Notes: generated from the letters alone by a model not told the origin. A stretch of 64,000 nucleotides of DNA from Arthrobacter sp. 9AX (GCF_902506095.1 NZ_LR733293.1:1671061-1735060); one strand, 5' to 3'. Shown: positions 17,586 to 26,799, numbered from the stretch's first letter. Program-made: numbers and translations.

Positions 17586-18617
17586 ATGGCCATCGAATAC
17601 CGCGAATGGCGCGAGGGCGACGACCTTGCCCTCCTGGAAATCTGGGGCGGCCCCGAAACCCAGCAGGCCCGGCAGTTCCGCGGCGCCCTGGCCCTGTCCT
17701 CGGACGGGTCCGGCTCGCCGTGGCGGCGCTGCATCGTGGCCGAGGACGTCATCGACGGCGTCGGCATTCCGGTTGCGGCGGGCGTGGTGTACGAGGCCTC
17801 CCTGCACCCGGAGCGGCTCTGGGCCTACATCGAAGTGGCACGGGACCACCGCCGCTCGGGCATCGGCGCCACGCTGCTGACCATGCTGCGCCGCGAAGCC
17901 GACAAGTCGCCGTCGGGCGTTTCGAAGCTCCGCGCCAAGGTGGAGCCGGGCACCCCCGGCGAAGCCTTCGCTGAACACTTCGGCCTGTCGCCGATCCAGC
18001 GTTCGCGGCTGGTGGTGGTGGAACCGGGCGCCCTGCGGCTGCCCGTGTTCCCGGCCAAGGACAGCGCCGGTGGGCCGGCCAACGATGAAAACGCCGGCTC
18101 CGACGTAGTGATGGACCTGGCCACTGGCTCCGTGGAACTGACGGACGTGGTGGGCCGCTACTACACCACCATCCACGACTGGGATTCCCCGGGCGTTCTG
18201 TCCGTGGGCCAGGTGCAGAAACTGTTCCTGGACGACCTCACCGGAGCCCACGGCGCCATCGTGCTGCGGGCCCAGCCGGAGTCCGCCTTCGGTGCCGGCG
18301 TGGCGCCGAGCAAGAAAGGCCGGATCCGTGCTTTCGCCGTCAGCTACGCCGCGCCGTCGGATCCTGATGCCGCGCCGGGGATGGAGAGCGCCGGAGTGGA
18401 CACGCCCACGGACGTGTTCGTCGGCCACGAGCCGGCGCTTGCCCGGGAGGACGCCGCCGAGGCTGTCCGCGACATGCTCTCCCTGATCGCGTACCAGCAC
18501 CCGGTCATGCTGGAACTGGACGATTCGATGACGGCCCTGCGGGCCGCCGTCGAGCCTCTGCTGGAAAGCGGCAAGGCCCGCCTGGCCGGCCCGGAGACCC
18601 TGGTGGTCTCGGACTAA
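17586..18617 (+). CDS. GNAT-family N-acetyltransferase
   Basis: A 343-residue protein with an N-terminal GNAT domain. The acetyl-CoA loop is VARDHRRSGIGATLL (about residues 84-98). The C-terminal half continues with a less conserved GNAT-like segment, suggesting a tandem-domain architecture. The acceptor substrate is unknown. It follows glyS by two bases, so translational coupling is likely although no functional link is evident. Confidence 0.83.
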   Translation: MAIEYREWREGDDLALLEIWGGPETQQARQFRGALALSSDGSGSPWRRCIVAEDVIDGVGIPVAAGVVYEASLHPERLWAYIEVARDHRRSGIGATLLTMLRREADKSPSGVSKLRAKVEPGTPGEAFAEHFGLSPIQRSRLVVVEPGALRLPVFPAKDSAGGPANDENAGSDVVMDLATGSVELTDVVGRYYTTIHDWDSPGVLSVGQVQKLFLDDLTGAHGAIVLRAQPESAFGAGVAPSKKGRIRAFAVSYAAPSDPDAAPGMESAGVDTPTDVFVGHEPALAREDAAEAVRDMLSLIAYQHPVMLELDDSMTALRAAVEPLLESGKARLAGPETLVVSD

Positions 18618-18640
18618 GCCGCCCGGCCCACCCACGCCGG

Positions 18641-19465
18641 CTATTTTGGGCGCGGATCACGACGGCGGCGCGTCAGCACATCTTCCGCGTCCAGCAGATG
18701 CCGGTGGGCTTCGGTCGGGGCGCCGCCGCCGAGGTCCGCCGGCATCCACCACGCACCAGGAGCGGCGGGCAGCGGAAAGTCCGCGATGCAGGCGTCGATC
18801 CCGGCCTGGAGCCGCGTGCGGAGTTGGGCCGTGGCCGCGCCGGCGTCAACATCCGGCCGGACCTGCAGCGGCCCGCCCACATGGACGCGGACCGGCGCAC
18901 GCCAGGCAACCCGCGGCGAAGAACGGTGCCCCCTGGTCAGCAACCTGTGGGCGCCCCACACCGAGACCGGGATAATCGGGACGCCGGCTTCCGCGGCCAT
19001 CCTGACGGCGCCTGTTTTGCACTCCCGGACCTTGAAGCTCCTGCTCACGCCGCCTTCGGGGAACACCGCCAAGTATTCGCCGCTCCTTAGCCGGGCCACC
19101 GCCGCGTCGAGGGCACCGGCGCGTCCGGTGTATCCCACCACCACGCTGTTGGCAGCACTGATGGCGGGACCGGCGAGCCAGTGGTCGGCCGCGCCCTGGT
19201 GGATCAGAAACCGCAGCTGGGCGCGCGCATGCTTCCAGAGGATGAGTTCGATGGGCGCGAAATCCACGTAGCCGAAGTGCGTGATGGCGAAAACCGCACC
19301 GCTGCCCGCCCTTGCCTCCCGGGCCACGCCGTGGCGCGGCCCGGGCGCCGGCAGGTGCTCCAGGCCGGTGGCGAGGATCCGGATCTGGAAAGCCCACCGG
19401 AGGAACAGACCAAGGCGGACCAGCAGCCGGTAGAACCGGTCACTCGGCCGCGGGCGCCAGGGCAT
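18641..19465 (-). CDS. 1-acyl-sn-glycerol-3-phosphate acyltransferase (PlsC family)
   Basis: A 274-residue membrane-associated acyltransferase. The catalytic HX4D motif is H63-FGYV-D68 and the glycerol-phosphate binding FPEG is at residues 135-138, both in the correct order and spacing for PlsC/LPLAT enzymes. These transfer an acyl chain to lysophosphatidate or a similar glycerolipid at the inner membrane. The exact acceptor is not shown; actinobacteria carry several paralogues. Confidence 0.88.
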   Translation of the reverse strand: MPWRPRPSDRFYRLLVRLGLFLRWAFQIRILATGLEHLPAPGPRHGVAREARAGSGAVFAITHFGYVDFAPIELILWKHARAQLRFLIHQGAADHWLAGPAISAANSVVVGYTGRAGALDAAVARLRSGEYLAVFPEGGVSRSFKVRECKTGAVRMAAEAGVPIIPVSVWGAHRLLTRGHRSSPRVAWRAPVRVHVGGPLQVRPDVDAGAATAQLRTRLQAGIDACIADFPLPAAPGAWWMPADLGGGAPTEAHRHLLDAEDVLTRRRRDPRPK

Positions 19466-19526
19466 GTGGTTCCTCTCGTTCTCGGCTCGTCCATGACGCC
19501 GGCCCGGCCGGGGCCTGCATGGGTGC

Positions 19527-20285
19527 CTACAGGGTCACCTGCACGGACGATTCCGGGAGCAGTTCCTCGAAGCCACGGGGCAGGGCAACGTCCGCTCCGG
19601 CTGCTTCATTGAAGGCCTTCAGGACAAACCCGGTGGAGAGCGTGTGCCACAGGCGGATCTTGCGGAGCATAAAGTGCCCGGCGCCCTTCAAGGCCACATA
19701 CTGCATCGAGGCGGCGCCGGATGCGGCGCGCCGGGCAAACGCGAGCGACGCCGACGGGCTGGTCCAGCGGTCGAACGTGCCGTGCACAACCAGCACCTTC
19801 CTCCCGGCCACTCCCGTGACCGGCGTCCCCGGACTGAGCCACGGCGCCAAGGCCACCACCGCTTCCACCTGCGGGTGGTCCGCGGCGCAGACGGCAGTCA
19901 GGCCGCCCATCGAATGGCCCACCAGGAAGACCGGAACGTCCGGGTGCTGGCTGCTGATTTGCTGCAACGCCCAGCGTGCGTCCTGCAGCGGCGTCATCTC
20001 CTCGCCGTTCCAACCGCGCACGCTGTTACGCAGGGACCAGACGGCGAGGCCGTGCTTCCGGCCGGCATGGTGGATATGCCGGGCAAAGGGGACCATCCGT
20101 GCGGGGCTCAGGTGCCGGGCTTCCACCGGCTCGCGGCTGTGCGACTTCCCGCCGTGCAGCACCAGGGCGATGCCCAGTGTGGGACCCGACGCCGGCAGCA
20201 CGCTCAGTACGGCCTGGTTGGCCGTTTCCGCGGCTGATCCACCCGCCGCCCAGCTGCCATTTTTCTCAGTACTGCGGTTGGCCAT
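19527..20285 (-). CDS. Alpha/beta hydrolase
   Basis: A 252-residue hydrolase of the serine aminopeptidase/monoglyceride lipase-like group. LVLHGGKSHS forms the oxyanion region, the nucleophile elbow is FLVGHSMGGLTA, an Asp follows in VVHGTFDRWTSP, and the His is in LKGAGHFML. Start ATG 20285 is chosen because GGAGGA lies seven bases upstream; the longer open frame to 20447 has no such site. Substrate unknown. Confidence 0.82.
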   Translation of the reverse strand: MANRSTEKNGSWAAGGSAAETANQAVLSVLPASGPTLGIALVLHGGKSHSREPVEARHLSPARMVPFARHIHHAGRKHGLAVWSLRNSVRGWNGEEMTPLQDARWALQQISSQHPDVPVFLVGHSMGGLTAVCAADHPQVEAVVALAPWLSPGTPVTGVAGRKVLVVHGTFDRWTSPSASLAFARRAASGAASMQYVALKGAGHFMLRKIRLWHTLSTGFVLKAFNEAAGADVALPRGFEELLPESSVQVTL

Positions 20286-20368
20286 GCCGGTTCCTCCCAG
20301 TTCTGCCGATCCATTTATCAACCCTACGGCGCCGGACGTAGAGTTCAACGTATGAGGTTCAACTGCTG

Positions 20369-21823
20369 ATGGGATCCGGTCACTCCCACGCTTCCACAGA
20401 TCATTCGGAGCCGACACCGCAGGCGATTGCTGCCCGCCGGCGGGCAAACCGGATCCTGGCCGCAGTGCTGATCCCGCTGACCCTGCTGACGCTGGCCGGG
20501 ATGGCCATGCTCTGGCCCTCGGGATCCAAGGAAGGCGTTTCCCTGGCCAACCCGTATTCGGCCGCCCCCGGCGTCACCTTCGACACAGGCACCATCCACA
20601 GCGTGGCCATCGAGAACTGCATGCAGGGCGTCAGCCAGCAGAACCAAACGCAGCAGGGCCAAACCACACAGACCCAGCCGGGCCAGGGCTCCGACTGTAC
20701 GTTTGCCTTCACCGAGCCGGACAAGGGCGGGAGCCCCGTGAAGGTGGTCATCAACCCGGACGTCGCGAAGTCCCACGGCGTCAAACCAGGCGACCAGATC
20801 CGCTACCTGAACCTGTCCAACGCGCAGGGCGCGTCGGCGTCACAGGGTTCGCCCGCCTATATCTTTGTGGACTTCGTCCGGACCCTCCCCATCGTCCTGC
20901 TGGCGCTGCTGTACGCCGCGGTGGTGATCGCCGTCGCGCGCTGGCGGGGCCTGCGGGCGCTGATCGGACTGGTGGGCGCCTACTTCGTGCTGGCCAGTTT
21001 CATGCTGCCCGGGCTGGTGGAAGGGAAACCGCCACTGTTGCTGGCCCTGGTGGGTTCCACGGTCATCATGATCGGGGTCCTGTACTTCGCCCACGGCTTC
21101 TCTGCGCGGACCTCCACCGCACTGTTGGGCACCATCTTCGGGCTTGCAATCACGGCCCTCCTGGCCGCGTGGGCCACCGGGGCGGCCAACCTCGCGGGTG
21201 TCGGCAACCACGATGCCGCCACCCTGATGAACACCTCGGCGAACATCTCCATTTCGGGGGTGATCCTCTGCGGGCTCATCATCTCCGGCCTGGGTGTCCT
21301 CAACGACGTGACCATCACCCAGTCCTCAGCAGTGTGGGAGCTGTACGAACTCGCACCGCAGAGCAGCGCCCGGAAGCTGTTCACGTCCGCCATGCGGATC
21401 GGCCGGGACCACATCGCCTCCACCGTGTACACCATCGCCTTCGCCTACGCCGGCGCCGCCCTGCCCATCCTCATCATCGTGATGCTCTACGACCGCCCGC
21501 TTGCGGACACACTCACCAGCGCCGAACTCTCCGAAGAGGTCATCCGCACCCTCGTCGGCTCCATCGGCCTGGTCCTGGCGATCCCGGTCACCACGCTGAT
21601 TGCAGTGCTGGTGGTGAAGGCCACCGGTTCGCCGGCGGGGGAGTTGCAGGGGGCCGGCAGCCGGCAGGCGGACGACGGCGGACGGGCACCTGCCGTGGAA
21701 GGTGCAGCCCTGCGCGAGGCACCGCAGCCCGCCGTCAGCCCGGACGACGTCACCGACACCGGTACGCTCGCGGCCGCGGCGTACCAGACCCGGCGCGGGC
21801 GCCGCGCGGCGGAGCGGGACTAA
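20369..21823 (+). CDS. YibE/F-like multi-pass membrane protein
   Basis: A 484-residue membrane protein. One N-terminal membrane helix (about residues 30-50) precedes an extracytoplasmic region with a Gln/Thr-rich low-complexity stretch, then six to eight helices. SSAVWELYELAPQSSARKLFTSA and IGRDHIASTVYTIAFAYAGAALP are the conserved YibE/F blocks. The family's transport substrate is unknown. It is divergent from the alpha/beta hydrolase and lies just upstream of dusB. Confidence 0.83.
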   Translation: MGSGHSHASTDHSEPTPQAIAARRRANRILAAVLIPLTLLTLAGMAMLWPSGSKEGVSLANPYSAAPGVTFDTGTIHSVAIENCMQGVSQQNQTQQGQTTQTQPGQGSDCTFAFTEPDKGGSPVKVVINPDVAKSHGVKPGDQIRYLNLSNAQGASASQGSPAYIFVDFVRTLPIVLLALLYAAVVIAVARWRGLRALIGLVGAYFVLASFMLPGLVEGKPPLLLALVGSTVIMIGVLYFAHGFSARTSTALLGTIFGLAITALLAAWATGAANLAGVGNHDAATLMNTSANISISGVILCGLIISGLGVLNDVTITQSSAVWELYELAPQSSARKLFTSAMRIGRDHIASTVYTIAFAYAGAALPILIIVMLYDRPLADTLTSAELSEEVIRTLVGSIGLVLAIPVTTLIAVLVVKATGSPAGELQGAGSRQADDGGRAPAVEGAALREAPQPAVSPDDVTDTGTLAAAAYQTRRGRRAAERD

Positions 21824-21911
21824 AGGCCCCGGCCCCCGGTATGAAGCAGCGGCGGGGCTCCGGCCACGGCCGGCAGAAACACGATTTGCCCGTCTTTGCA
21901 ACAATGGACAG

Positions 21912-23146
21912 GTGACTGTTGCAGCAACTCCTCCCGCCCCCAAGCTGGAACCTTTTTTTTTTTTAATGATACGGCGACCACCGAGATCTACACCCTAGAG
22001 TTCGTCGGCAGCGTCAATGTGTATAAGAGACAGACCGTGGACACCCCGGTGATCCTGGCTCCGATGGCCGGCATCACCAACTCGGCCTTCCGCCGTTTGT
22101 GCCGCGAATACGGCGGCGGCATGTATGTGGCGGAGATGGTCACCTCCCGCGCCCTGGTGGAACGGACCCCGGAATCCCTGCGGATTATTTCGCACGACGA
22201 CGATGAAAAGGTCCGCTCCGTCCAGCTGTACGGCGTGGACCCCGGGACGGTGGGCGCCGCGGTGCGGATGCTCGTGGAGGAAAACCGGGCGGACCACATC
22301 GACCTCAACTTCGGCTGCCCGGTGCCTAAGGTAACCCGGCGCGGCGGCGGCTCGGCACTGCCCTGGAAGATCGACCTCTTCACCTCCATCGTGCAGACCG
22401 CGGTCAAGGAAGCATCCAAAGGCAACATCCCGCTGACCATCAAGATGCGCAAAGGCATCGACGACGACCACCTCACGTACCTCGACGCCGGCCGCATTGC
22501 CCGCGATTCCGGGGTGGCCGCCGTCGCCCTCCACGGCCGCACGGCGGCCCAGTTCTACTCGGGACAGGCCGACTGGTCGGCGATCGCCCGCCTCCGCGAG
22601 GCCCTGCCCGATATCCCGGTGCTCGGCAACGGCGACATCTGGTCCGCCGAGGACGCCGTCCGCATGGTCCGTGAAACCGGCGTGGACGGCGTGGTGGTGG
22701 GCCGCGGCTGCCAGGGCCGGCCCTGGCTGTTCGGCGACCTGCAGGCCGCCTTCGAAGGCAGCGACACCCGCTACCGGCCCAACCTGCGCCAGGTGGCCGA
22801 GGGTGTGTACCGGCACGCGGAACTCATGGTGGAGACTTTCGGCGACGAGGGCAAGGCGCTGCGGGAGATCCGCAAGCACATTGCCTGGTACTTCAAGGGC
22901 TACGTGGTGGGTGGGGATCTGCGCACCCGCCTGGCGCTGGTGACCAGCCTCCAGGTCCTCCGCGACACGCTCGCCGAGCTGGACCTCGAATCCCCGTACC
23001 CGGGTGTTGACGCGGAAGGTCCGCGCGGCCGCGCCGGCTCGCCGAAGAGACCGGCCCTGCCGAAGGACTGGCTTGAGTCCCGGGCACTGAACGAGGCGCA
23101 GTCCGCTGATATCTCCGCTGCTGAACTGGATGTTTCCGGTGGCTGA
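21912..23146 (+). CDS. dusB: tRNA-dihydrouridine synthase, 5' end disrupted by adapter sequence
   Basis: The FMN enzyme that reduces uridine to dihydrouridine in tRNA. From 22034 the frame is intact: VILAPMAGITNSAFRRL (FMN barrel start), HIDLNFGCPVPKV with the catalytic Cys, LHGRTAAQFYSG and GNGDIWSAEDA. The likely native start is GTG 21912 (reading MTVAATPPAPKLE), but it is out of frame with the body because 21953-22033 is an inserted sequencing adapter that also replaces a short native stretch. An in-frame TTG at 21896 reads through the adapter and yields an artefactual peptide (NDTATTEIYTL ...). The gene in the living cell is probably intact. Its 3' end overlaps dgt. Confidence 0.92.
21953..22033 (+). 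other. Illumina Nextera adapter contamination in the assembly
   Basis: A run of twelve T (21953-21964) is followed by the P5 sequence AATGATACGGCGACC... (29 nt, 21965-21993), an 8-nt i5 index CCTAGAGT (21994-22001, matching the commonly used S516 index), the read-1 adapter TCGTCGGCAGCGTC (22002-22015), and the Tn5 mosaic end ATGTGTATAAGAGACAG (22017-22033) with one G missing from its usual AGATG start. Genomic sequence resumes at 22034. The poly-T matches the spacer on the flow-cell P5 oligo. This is synthetic DNA, not a biological insertion. Confidence 0.98.
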
Positions 23147-24428
23147 AACGCGGACCGCCGCGCCGGTGCTTCCGGGCTACGACAGCAACGATTCCGCCCG
23201 CTGGGTGGAGGAGCCCACCAAGAACGTCTACCGTTCGGACTTCGAGCGGGACCGCGCCCGGGTGCTGCATTCCTCAGCGCTGCGCCGGCTCGGCGCCAAA
23301 ACCCAGGTGGTGGCGCCGGACACGGACGACTTCGTCCGGACCCGGCTCACGCACAGCCTCGAGGTGGCCCAGGTGGGCCGCGAGCTGGGCCGGGCCCTGG
23401 GCTGCGATCCCGATGTTGTGGACACCGCCTGCCTCAGCCACGACCTCGGCCACCCGCCATTCGGGCACAACGGGGAATCGGCGCTGAATGAGGTGGCACA
23501 TGCCATCGGCGGGTTCGAGGGCAACGCCCAGACGCTGCGCCTGCTGACCCGGCTTGAGCCAAAGGTCCTGGCCCCCGACGGCCAGCCTGCCGGGCTGAAC
23601 CTCACCAGGGCCAGCCTTGACGCCGCCGCGAAATACCCCTGGTCCGCGCTCGAAGCGCCCGTCATCCACGGCCAGCGCACCAGCAAGTTCGGCGCCTATG
23701 AGGACGATCTCCCCATCTTCAACTGGATCCGGGAAGGCGCCCCCGAGCGGCGCTCCTGCCTGGAAGCCCAGGTGATGGACCTGGCCGATGACATCTCCTA
23801 TTCGGTGCATGATGTGGAGGACGCCATCGTGGCCGGCCACTTCCAGCTGCGCTGGATGGACAACCCGGACCACCGTGCCCGCGTGGTGGGCTACGCCAAG
23901 CAGTGGTACCTGCCGCACAACGATCCCGCCGCGATCGACGCCGCCCTCGCCCGGCTGGAAGCCACCGACGTGTGGGTGCGGGAAGCCGATGGCAGCCGCA
24001 AATCCATGGCCGCCCTGAAGAACATGACCAGCCAGCTGATCGGCCGGTTCTGCCAGAGCGCCCTGGAAACCACCCGGGCGGTCTACGGTCCGGAGAACCT
24101 GACCCGCTACAACGCCCAGCTGATGGTGCCGGATGAGACGGTGATGGAGATCGCCGTGATGAAGGGCCTGGCCACCACGTTCGTGATGACCACCGAGCAC
24201 CGCCAGCCCATCTACGAGCGCCAGCGGGAGGTGCTCCACGCCCTGGTCACCGCCCTGAGCGCCACGGGTGACCGGCACCTCGAGCCGATGTTCGCCGCTG
24301 ACTGGCGGGACGCGCCCGACGACGGCGCGCGCCTTCGCGTGGTCATCGACCAGGTGGCGTCGCTCACCGACGGGTCGGCGCTGTCGATGTACGAACGGCT
24401 GGTGGGGAGCCTCCCGTCGCTGTGGTGA
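23130..24428 (+). CDS. dgt: Deoxyguanosinetriphosphate triphosphohydrolase-like HD protein
   Basis: A 432-residue HD-domain phosphohydrolase that splits dNTPs to deoxynucleosides and tripolyphosphate, controlling nucleotide pools. The metal-binding HD signature is CLSHDLGHPPFGHNGE, preceded by RTRLTHSLEVAQVGREL, and DLADDISYSVHDVEDA supplies a later metal Asp; these are diagnostic of the dGTPase family. Start ATG 23130, or GTG 23139; both overlap the end of dusB, so the genes are coupled. dnaG follows 52 bp later. Confidence 0.92.
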   Translation: MFPVAETRTAAPVLPGYDSNDSARWVEEPTKNVYRSDFERDRARVLHSSALRRLGAKTQVVAPDTDDFVRTRLTHSLEVAQVGRELGRALGCDPDVVDTACLSHDLGHPPFGHNGESALNEVAHAIGGFEGNAQTLRLLTRLEPKVLAPDGQPAGLNLTRASLDAAAKYPWSALEAPVIHGQRTSKFGAYEDDLPIFNWIREGAPERRSCLEAQVMDLADDISYSVHDVEDAIVAGHFQLRWMDNPDHRARVVGYAKQWYLPHNDPAAIDAALARLEATDVWVREADGSRKSMAALKNMTSQLIGRFCQSALETTRAVYGPENLTRYNAQLMVPDETVMEIAVMKGLATTFVMTTEHRQPIYERQREVLHALVTALSATGDRHLEPMFAADWRDAPDDGARLRVVIDQVASLTDGSALSMYERLVGSLPSLW

Positions 24429-24480
24429 GGAACGCCATAGGGTGCCTGCCGCCGTCGCACCCCGGGGCTAGGATTGCTCT

Positions 24481-26409
24481 GTGGCTGGGCTGATCAAACG
24501 TGAAGATATCGACGAAGTACGCCAGCGCACGGACATCAAGGAAGTGGTTGACGGCTACGTCACGCTCAAGGGCGCCGGGCTGGGGACCTTCAAGGGTCTG
24601 TGCCCGTTCCACGACGAGCGCTCGCCGTCCTTCACCGTCCGCCCGCAGGTAGGCCGCTACCACTGCTTCGGCTGCGGCGAAGACGGGGATGTCATTGCCT
24701 TCGTGCAGAAGCAGGACCACAGCTCCTTCCAGGAGGCGGTGGAAAAACTCGCTGCCAGGATCGGCTACGAACTCCGCTACGAGGACGGCGGCACCGGCCC
24801 CAACCGCGAGGAAGTGGGGCGCCGCCAGCGGCTGCTGGACGCCCACAAAATCGCCGACGAATTCTTCCGCGCGCAGCTGCTCACCCCGGGCGCCGTTGAA
24901 GCGCGCACCTTCCTGCACGGCCGCGGCTTCGACCGTGCCGCCGCGGAGCAGTTCGGCGTGGGCTATGCCCCGCAGGGCTGGGACTCCCTGCTCAAGCACC
25001 TCCGCGGCCGCGGTTTCACGGACGCCGAGCTGAAGCTCACCGGAATGTTCTCGGAGGGCAACCGGGGCATCTACGACCGTTTCCGCGGACGCCTGATCTG
25101 GCCCATCCGGGACATTGCGGGAGACACCATCGGCTTTGGTGCCCGGAAGCTCTATGAGGACGATCAGGGCCCCAAGTACCTGAACACCCCCGAGACCACC
25201 CTGTACAAGAAATCGCAGGTGCTCTACGGGATCGACCTCGCCAAGCGCCACATCGCCAAGGACCGGCAGCTGGTGGTGGTGGAGGGCTACACCGACGTCA
25301 TGGCCTGCCACCTGGCAGGAATTCCGACGGCGGTGGCCACCTGTGGAACGGCGTTCGGCACCGAGCACATCAAGATTGCCCGCAGGCTGCTGTCGGACGA
25401 CGGCACCGGGGGAGAGGTCATCTTCACGTTCGACGGCGACGCCGCGGGCCAGAAGGCCGCGCTGCGCGCCTTCGAGGAGGACCAGCGGTTTACCGCCCAG
25501 ACCTACGTGGCCGTGGAGCCCAGCGGAGCGGACCCCTGCGACCTGCGCCAAAGCAAGGGCGACGAAGCGGTGCACGCCCTGGTGCAGTCGCGTCGGCCCC
25601 TGTTTGAGTTCGCCATCCGGACCACGCTGAAGCAGTTCAACCTGGACACCGTGGAAGGCCGCGTACAGGGCCTGAAAGCGTCCGTGCCCGTGGTTGCCGC
25701 CATCCGCGACGCGTCCACCCGTACCGGCTACTGCCAGGCCCTCACTGGCTGGCTGGGGATGCCGGACCCCAACGAGGTGCTGCGCCTGGTCACCGCCGAA
25801 GTGAAGAACGTTGCAAAACGCGGCGACCAGGGCGTGCCCGCCCCCGCAGGCCCAGGGGCTCCCGCACGCACCGCCCCACCGGGCGGACCCGGCGTAGCTG
25901 CCGGGCCGACGTCGGGCGCTGTGCCTTCCTTCCACAGGCCGGACCCGCGGGACCCCGTGGCCTCCATGGAGCGGCAGGCGCTGGAGGTGGCCCTGCAGGA
26001 GCCCGCGCTGCTGGCCGGTGGCGTGTGGGACAGGTTCGCCGCTGCCCGCTTCGCCACGCCCGCCTTCCAGGCGGTCCACGACGCCATGCGGGCCACTGGC
26101 CCTGGCCTCACCGTGGACCCGGTGCGCTGGGTGGAGCACGTGATGGACGAAGTTCCGGAACCGTTGCGCCCCCTGGTCTCCGAGCTGGCCGTGGTGCCCC
26201 TGCCCGCCAGCACGGAGGAGGCCGTGCAGAGGTATTGCCGGGATATCCTGTCGCGGCTGTTCGAGCTGCAGATCACCCGGGTCAAGGCGGACAAGATGGG
26301 CCAACTGCAGCGGCTGGATCCTGCGGCGGACCCGGAAGCCTACCAGCGGCTCAACCGGGAGCTCATGATGCTCGAAATGGAACGCCGCGCGCTGCGGGCG
26401 GAGGCGTAG
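24481..26409 (+). CDS. dnaG: DNA primase
   Basis: A 642-residue primase that makes RNA primers at the replication fork. The N-terminal CHC2 zinc finger has C41, H44, C62 and C65. The TOPRIM core begins at E268 (VVEGYTDVMA) with TFDGDAAGQ as the D-x-D part. A Pro/Ala/Gly-rich linker around residues 455-485 precedes the C-terminal helicase-binding domain. GTG 24481 is the start and matches the family N-terminus (MAGLIKREDIDEVRQRTDI). The dusB-dgt-dnaG order is common in actinobacteria. Confidence 0.96.
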   Translation: MAGLIKREDIDEVRQRTDIKEVVDGYVTLKGAGLGTFKGLCPFHDERSPSFTVRPQVGRYHCFGCGEDGDVIAFVQKQDHSSFQEAVEKLAARIGYELRYEDGGTGPNREEVGRRQRLLDAHKIADEFFRAQLLTPGAVEARTFLHGRGFDRAAAEQFGVGYAPQGWDSLLKHLRGRGFTDAELKLTGMFSEGNRGIYDRFRGRLIWPIRDIAGDTIGFGARKLYEDDQGPKYLNTPETTLYKKSQVLYGIDLAKRHIAKDRQLVVVEGYTDVMACHLAGIPTAVATCGTAFGTEHIKIARRLLSDDGTGGEVIFTFDGDAAGQKAALRAFEEDQRFTAQTYVAVEPSGADPCDLRQSKGDEAVHALVQSRRPLFEFAIRTTLKQFNLDTVEGRVQGLKASVPVVAAIRDASTRTGYCQALTGWLGMPDPNEVLRLVTAEVKNVAKRGDQGVPAPAGPGAPARTAPPGGPGVAAGPTSGAVPSFHRPDPRDPVASMERQALEVALQEPALLAGGVWDRFAAARFATPAFQAVHDAMRATGPGLTVDPVRWVEHVMDEVPEPLRPLVSELAVVPLPASTEEAVQRYCRDILSRLFELQITRVKADKMGQLQRLDPAADPEAYQRLNRELMMLEMERRALRAEA

Positions 26410-26475
26410 GGGGCAGCCCCGGTGCCTCGATTTCGTTTCCAGCCAAGGTGTTTGCTAGGCTAATACCCGCTTCAT

Positions 26476-26548
26476 TCCTCCTTAGCTCAATTGGCAGAGC
26501 ATTCGACTGTTAATCGAAGGGTTGCTGGTTCAAGTCCAGCAGGAGGAG
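26476..26548 (+). tRNA. tRNA-Asn (anticodon GTT), copy 1
   Basis: A 73-nt cloverleaf. Acceptor TCCTCCT pairs with AGGAGGA, with G as discriminator. The anticodon stem TTCGA/TCGAA encloses loop CTGTTAA with anticodon GTT, and the T-arm is CTGG-TTCAAGT-CCAG. No CCA is encoded. It has its own terminator and is repeated 197 bp downstream. Confidence 0.97.
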
Positions 26549-26554
26549 CGCACA

Positions 26555-26589
26555 ATCCCCGTTCCGGTCCTCCGGAGCGGGGATTTTTT
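26555..26589 (+). terminator. Intrinsic terminator after tRNA-Asn copy 1
   Basis: A 13-bp stem (26555-26567 with 26572-26584, including one G:U pair) has a 4-nt loop and is followed by six T. Confidence 0.93.
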
Positions 26590-26672
26590 ATGCCCCTTAC
26601 CGGTCATCCGGCCCGTAAATCCGCCGATTTCACATTGGTGCGGATCCTTTGCTAATGTCATACCTGCTTCAT

Positions 26673-26745
26673 TCCTCCTTAGCTCAATTGGCAGAGCATT
26701 CGACTGTTAATCGAAGGGTTGCTGGTTCAAGTCCAGCAGGAGGAG
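26673..26745 (+). tRNA. tRNA-Asn (anticodon GTT), copy 2
   Basis: Identical over all 73 nt to the copy at 26476. The 14 bases before it are also nearly identical (ACCTGCTTCATTCC versus ACCCGCTTCATTCC), and a similar terminator follows, so this looks like a local duplication of the whole transcription unit rather than a processed pair. Confidence 0.97.
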
Positions 26746-26751
26746 CGCAAC

Positions 26752-26799
26752 AAAAAATCCCCGTTCCTTCCCCCTGGGAGGAGCGGGGATTTTTCTTTT
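26752..26799. terminator. Terminator after tRNA-Asn copy 2, probably bidirectional
   Basis: AAAAATCCCCG pairs with CGGGGATTTTT across an inner loop. A-run and T-run flank the stem, so it can serve the tRNA on the plus strand and the minus-strand hypothetical gene that ends at 26799. Confidence 0.88.

Noticed and set aside
19466..19526. A small gene between the acyltransferase and the hydrolase.
   Set aside because: Only 61 bp, no ribosome site and no plausible open frame.
21896..22033. A phenylalanine-rich novel N-terminal domain on the dihydrouridine synthase.
   Set aside because: It is the translation of poly-T plus sequencing adapter, not a protein domain.
24364..26304. A 646-residue minus-strand open frame opposite dnaG.
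   Set aside because: Typical antisense open frame of high-GC DNA; the plus strand encodes a complete primase with all motifs.
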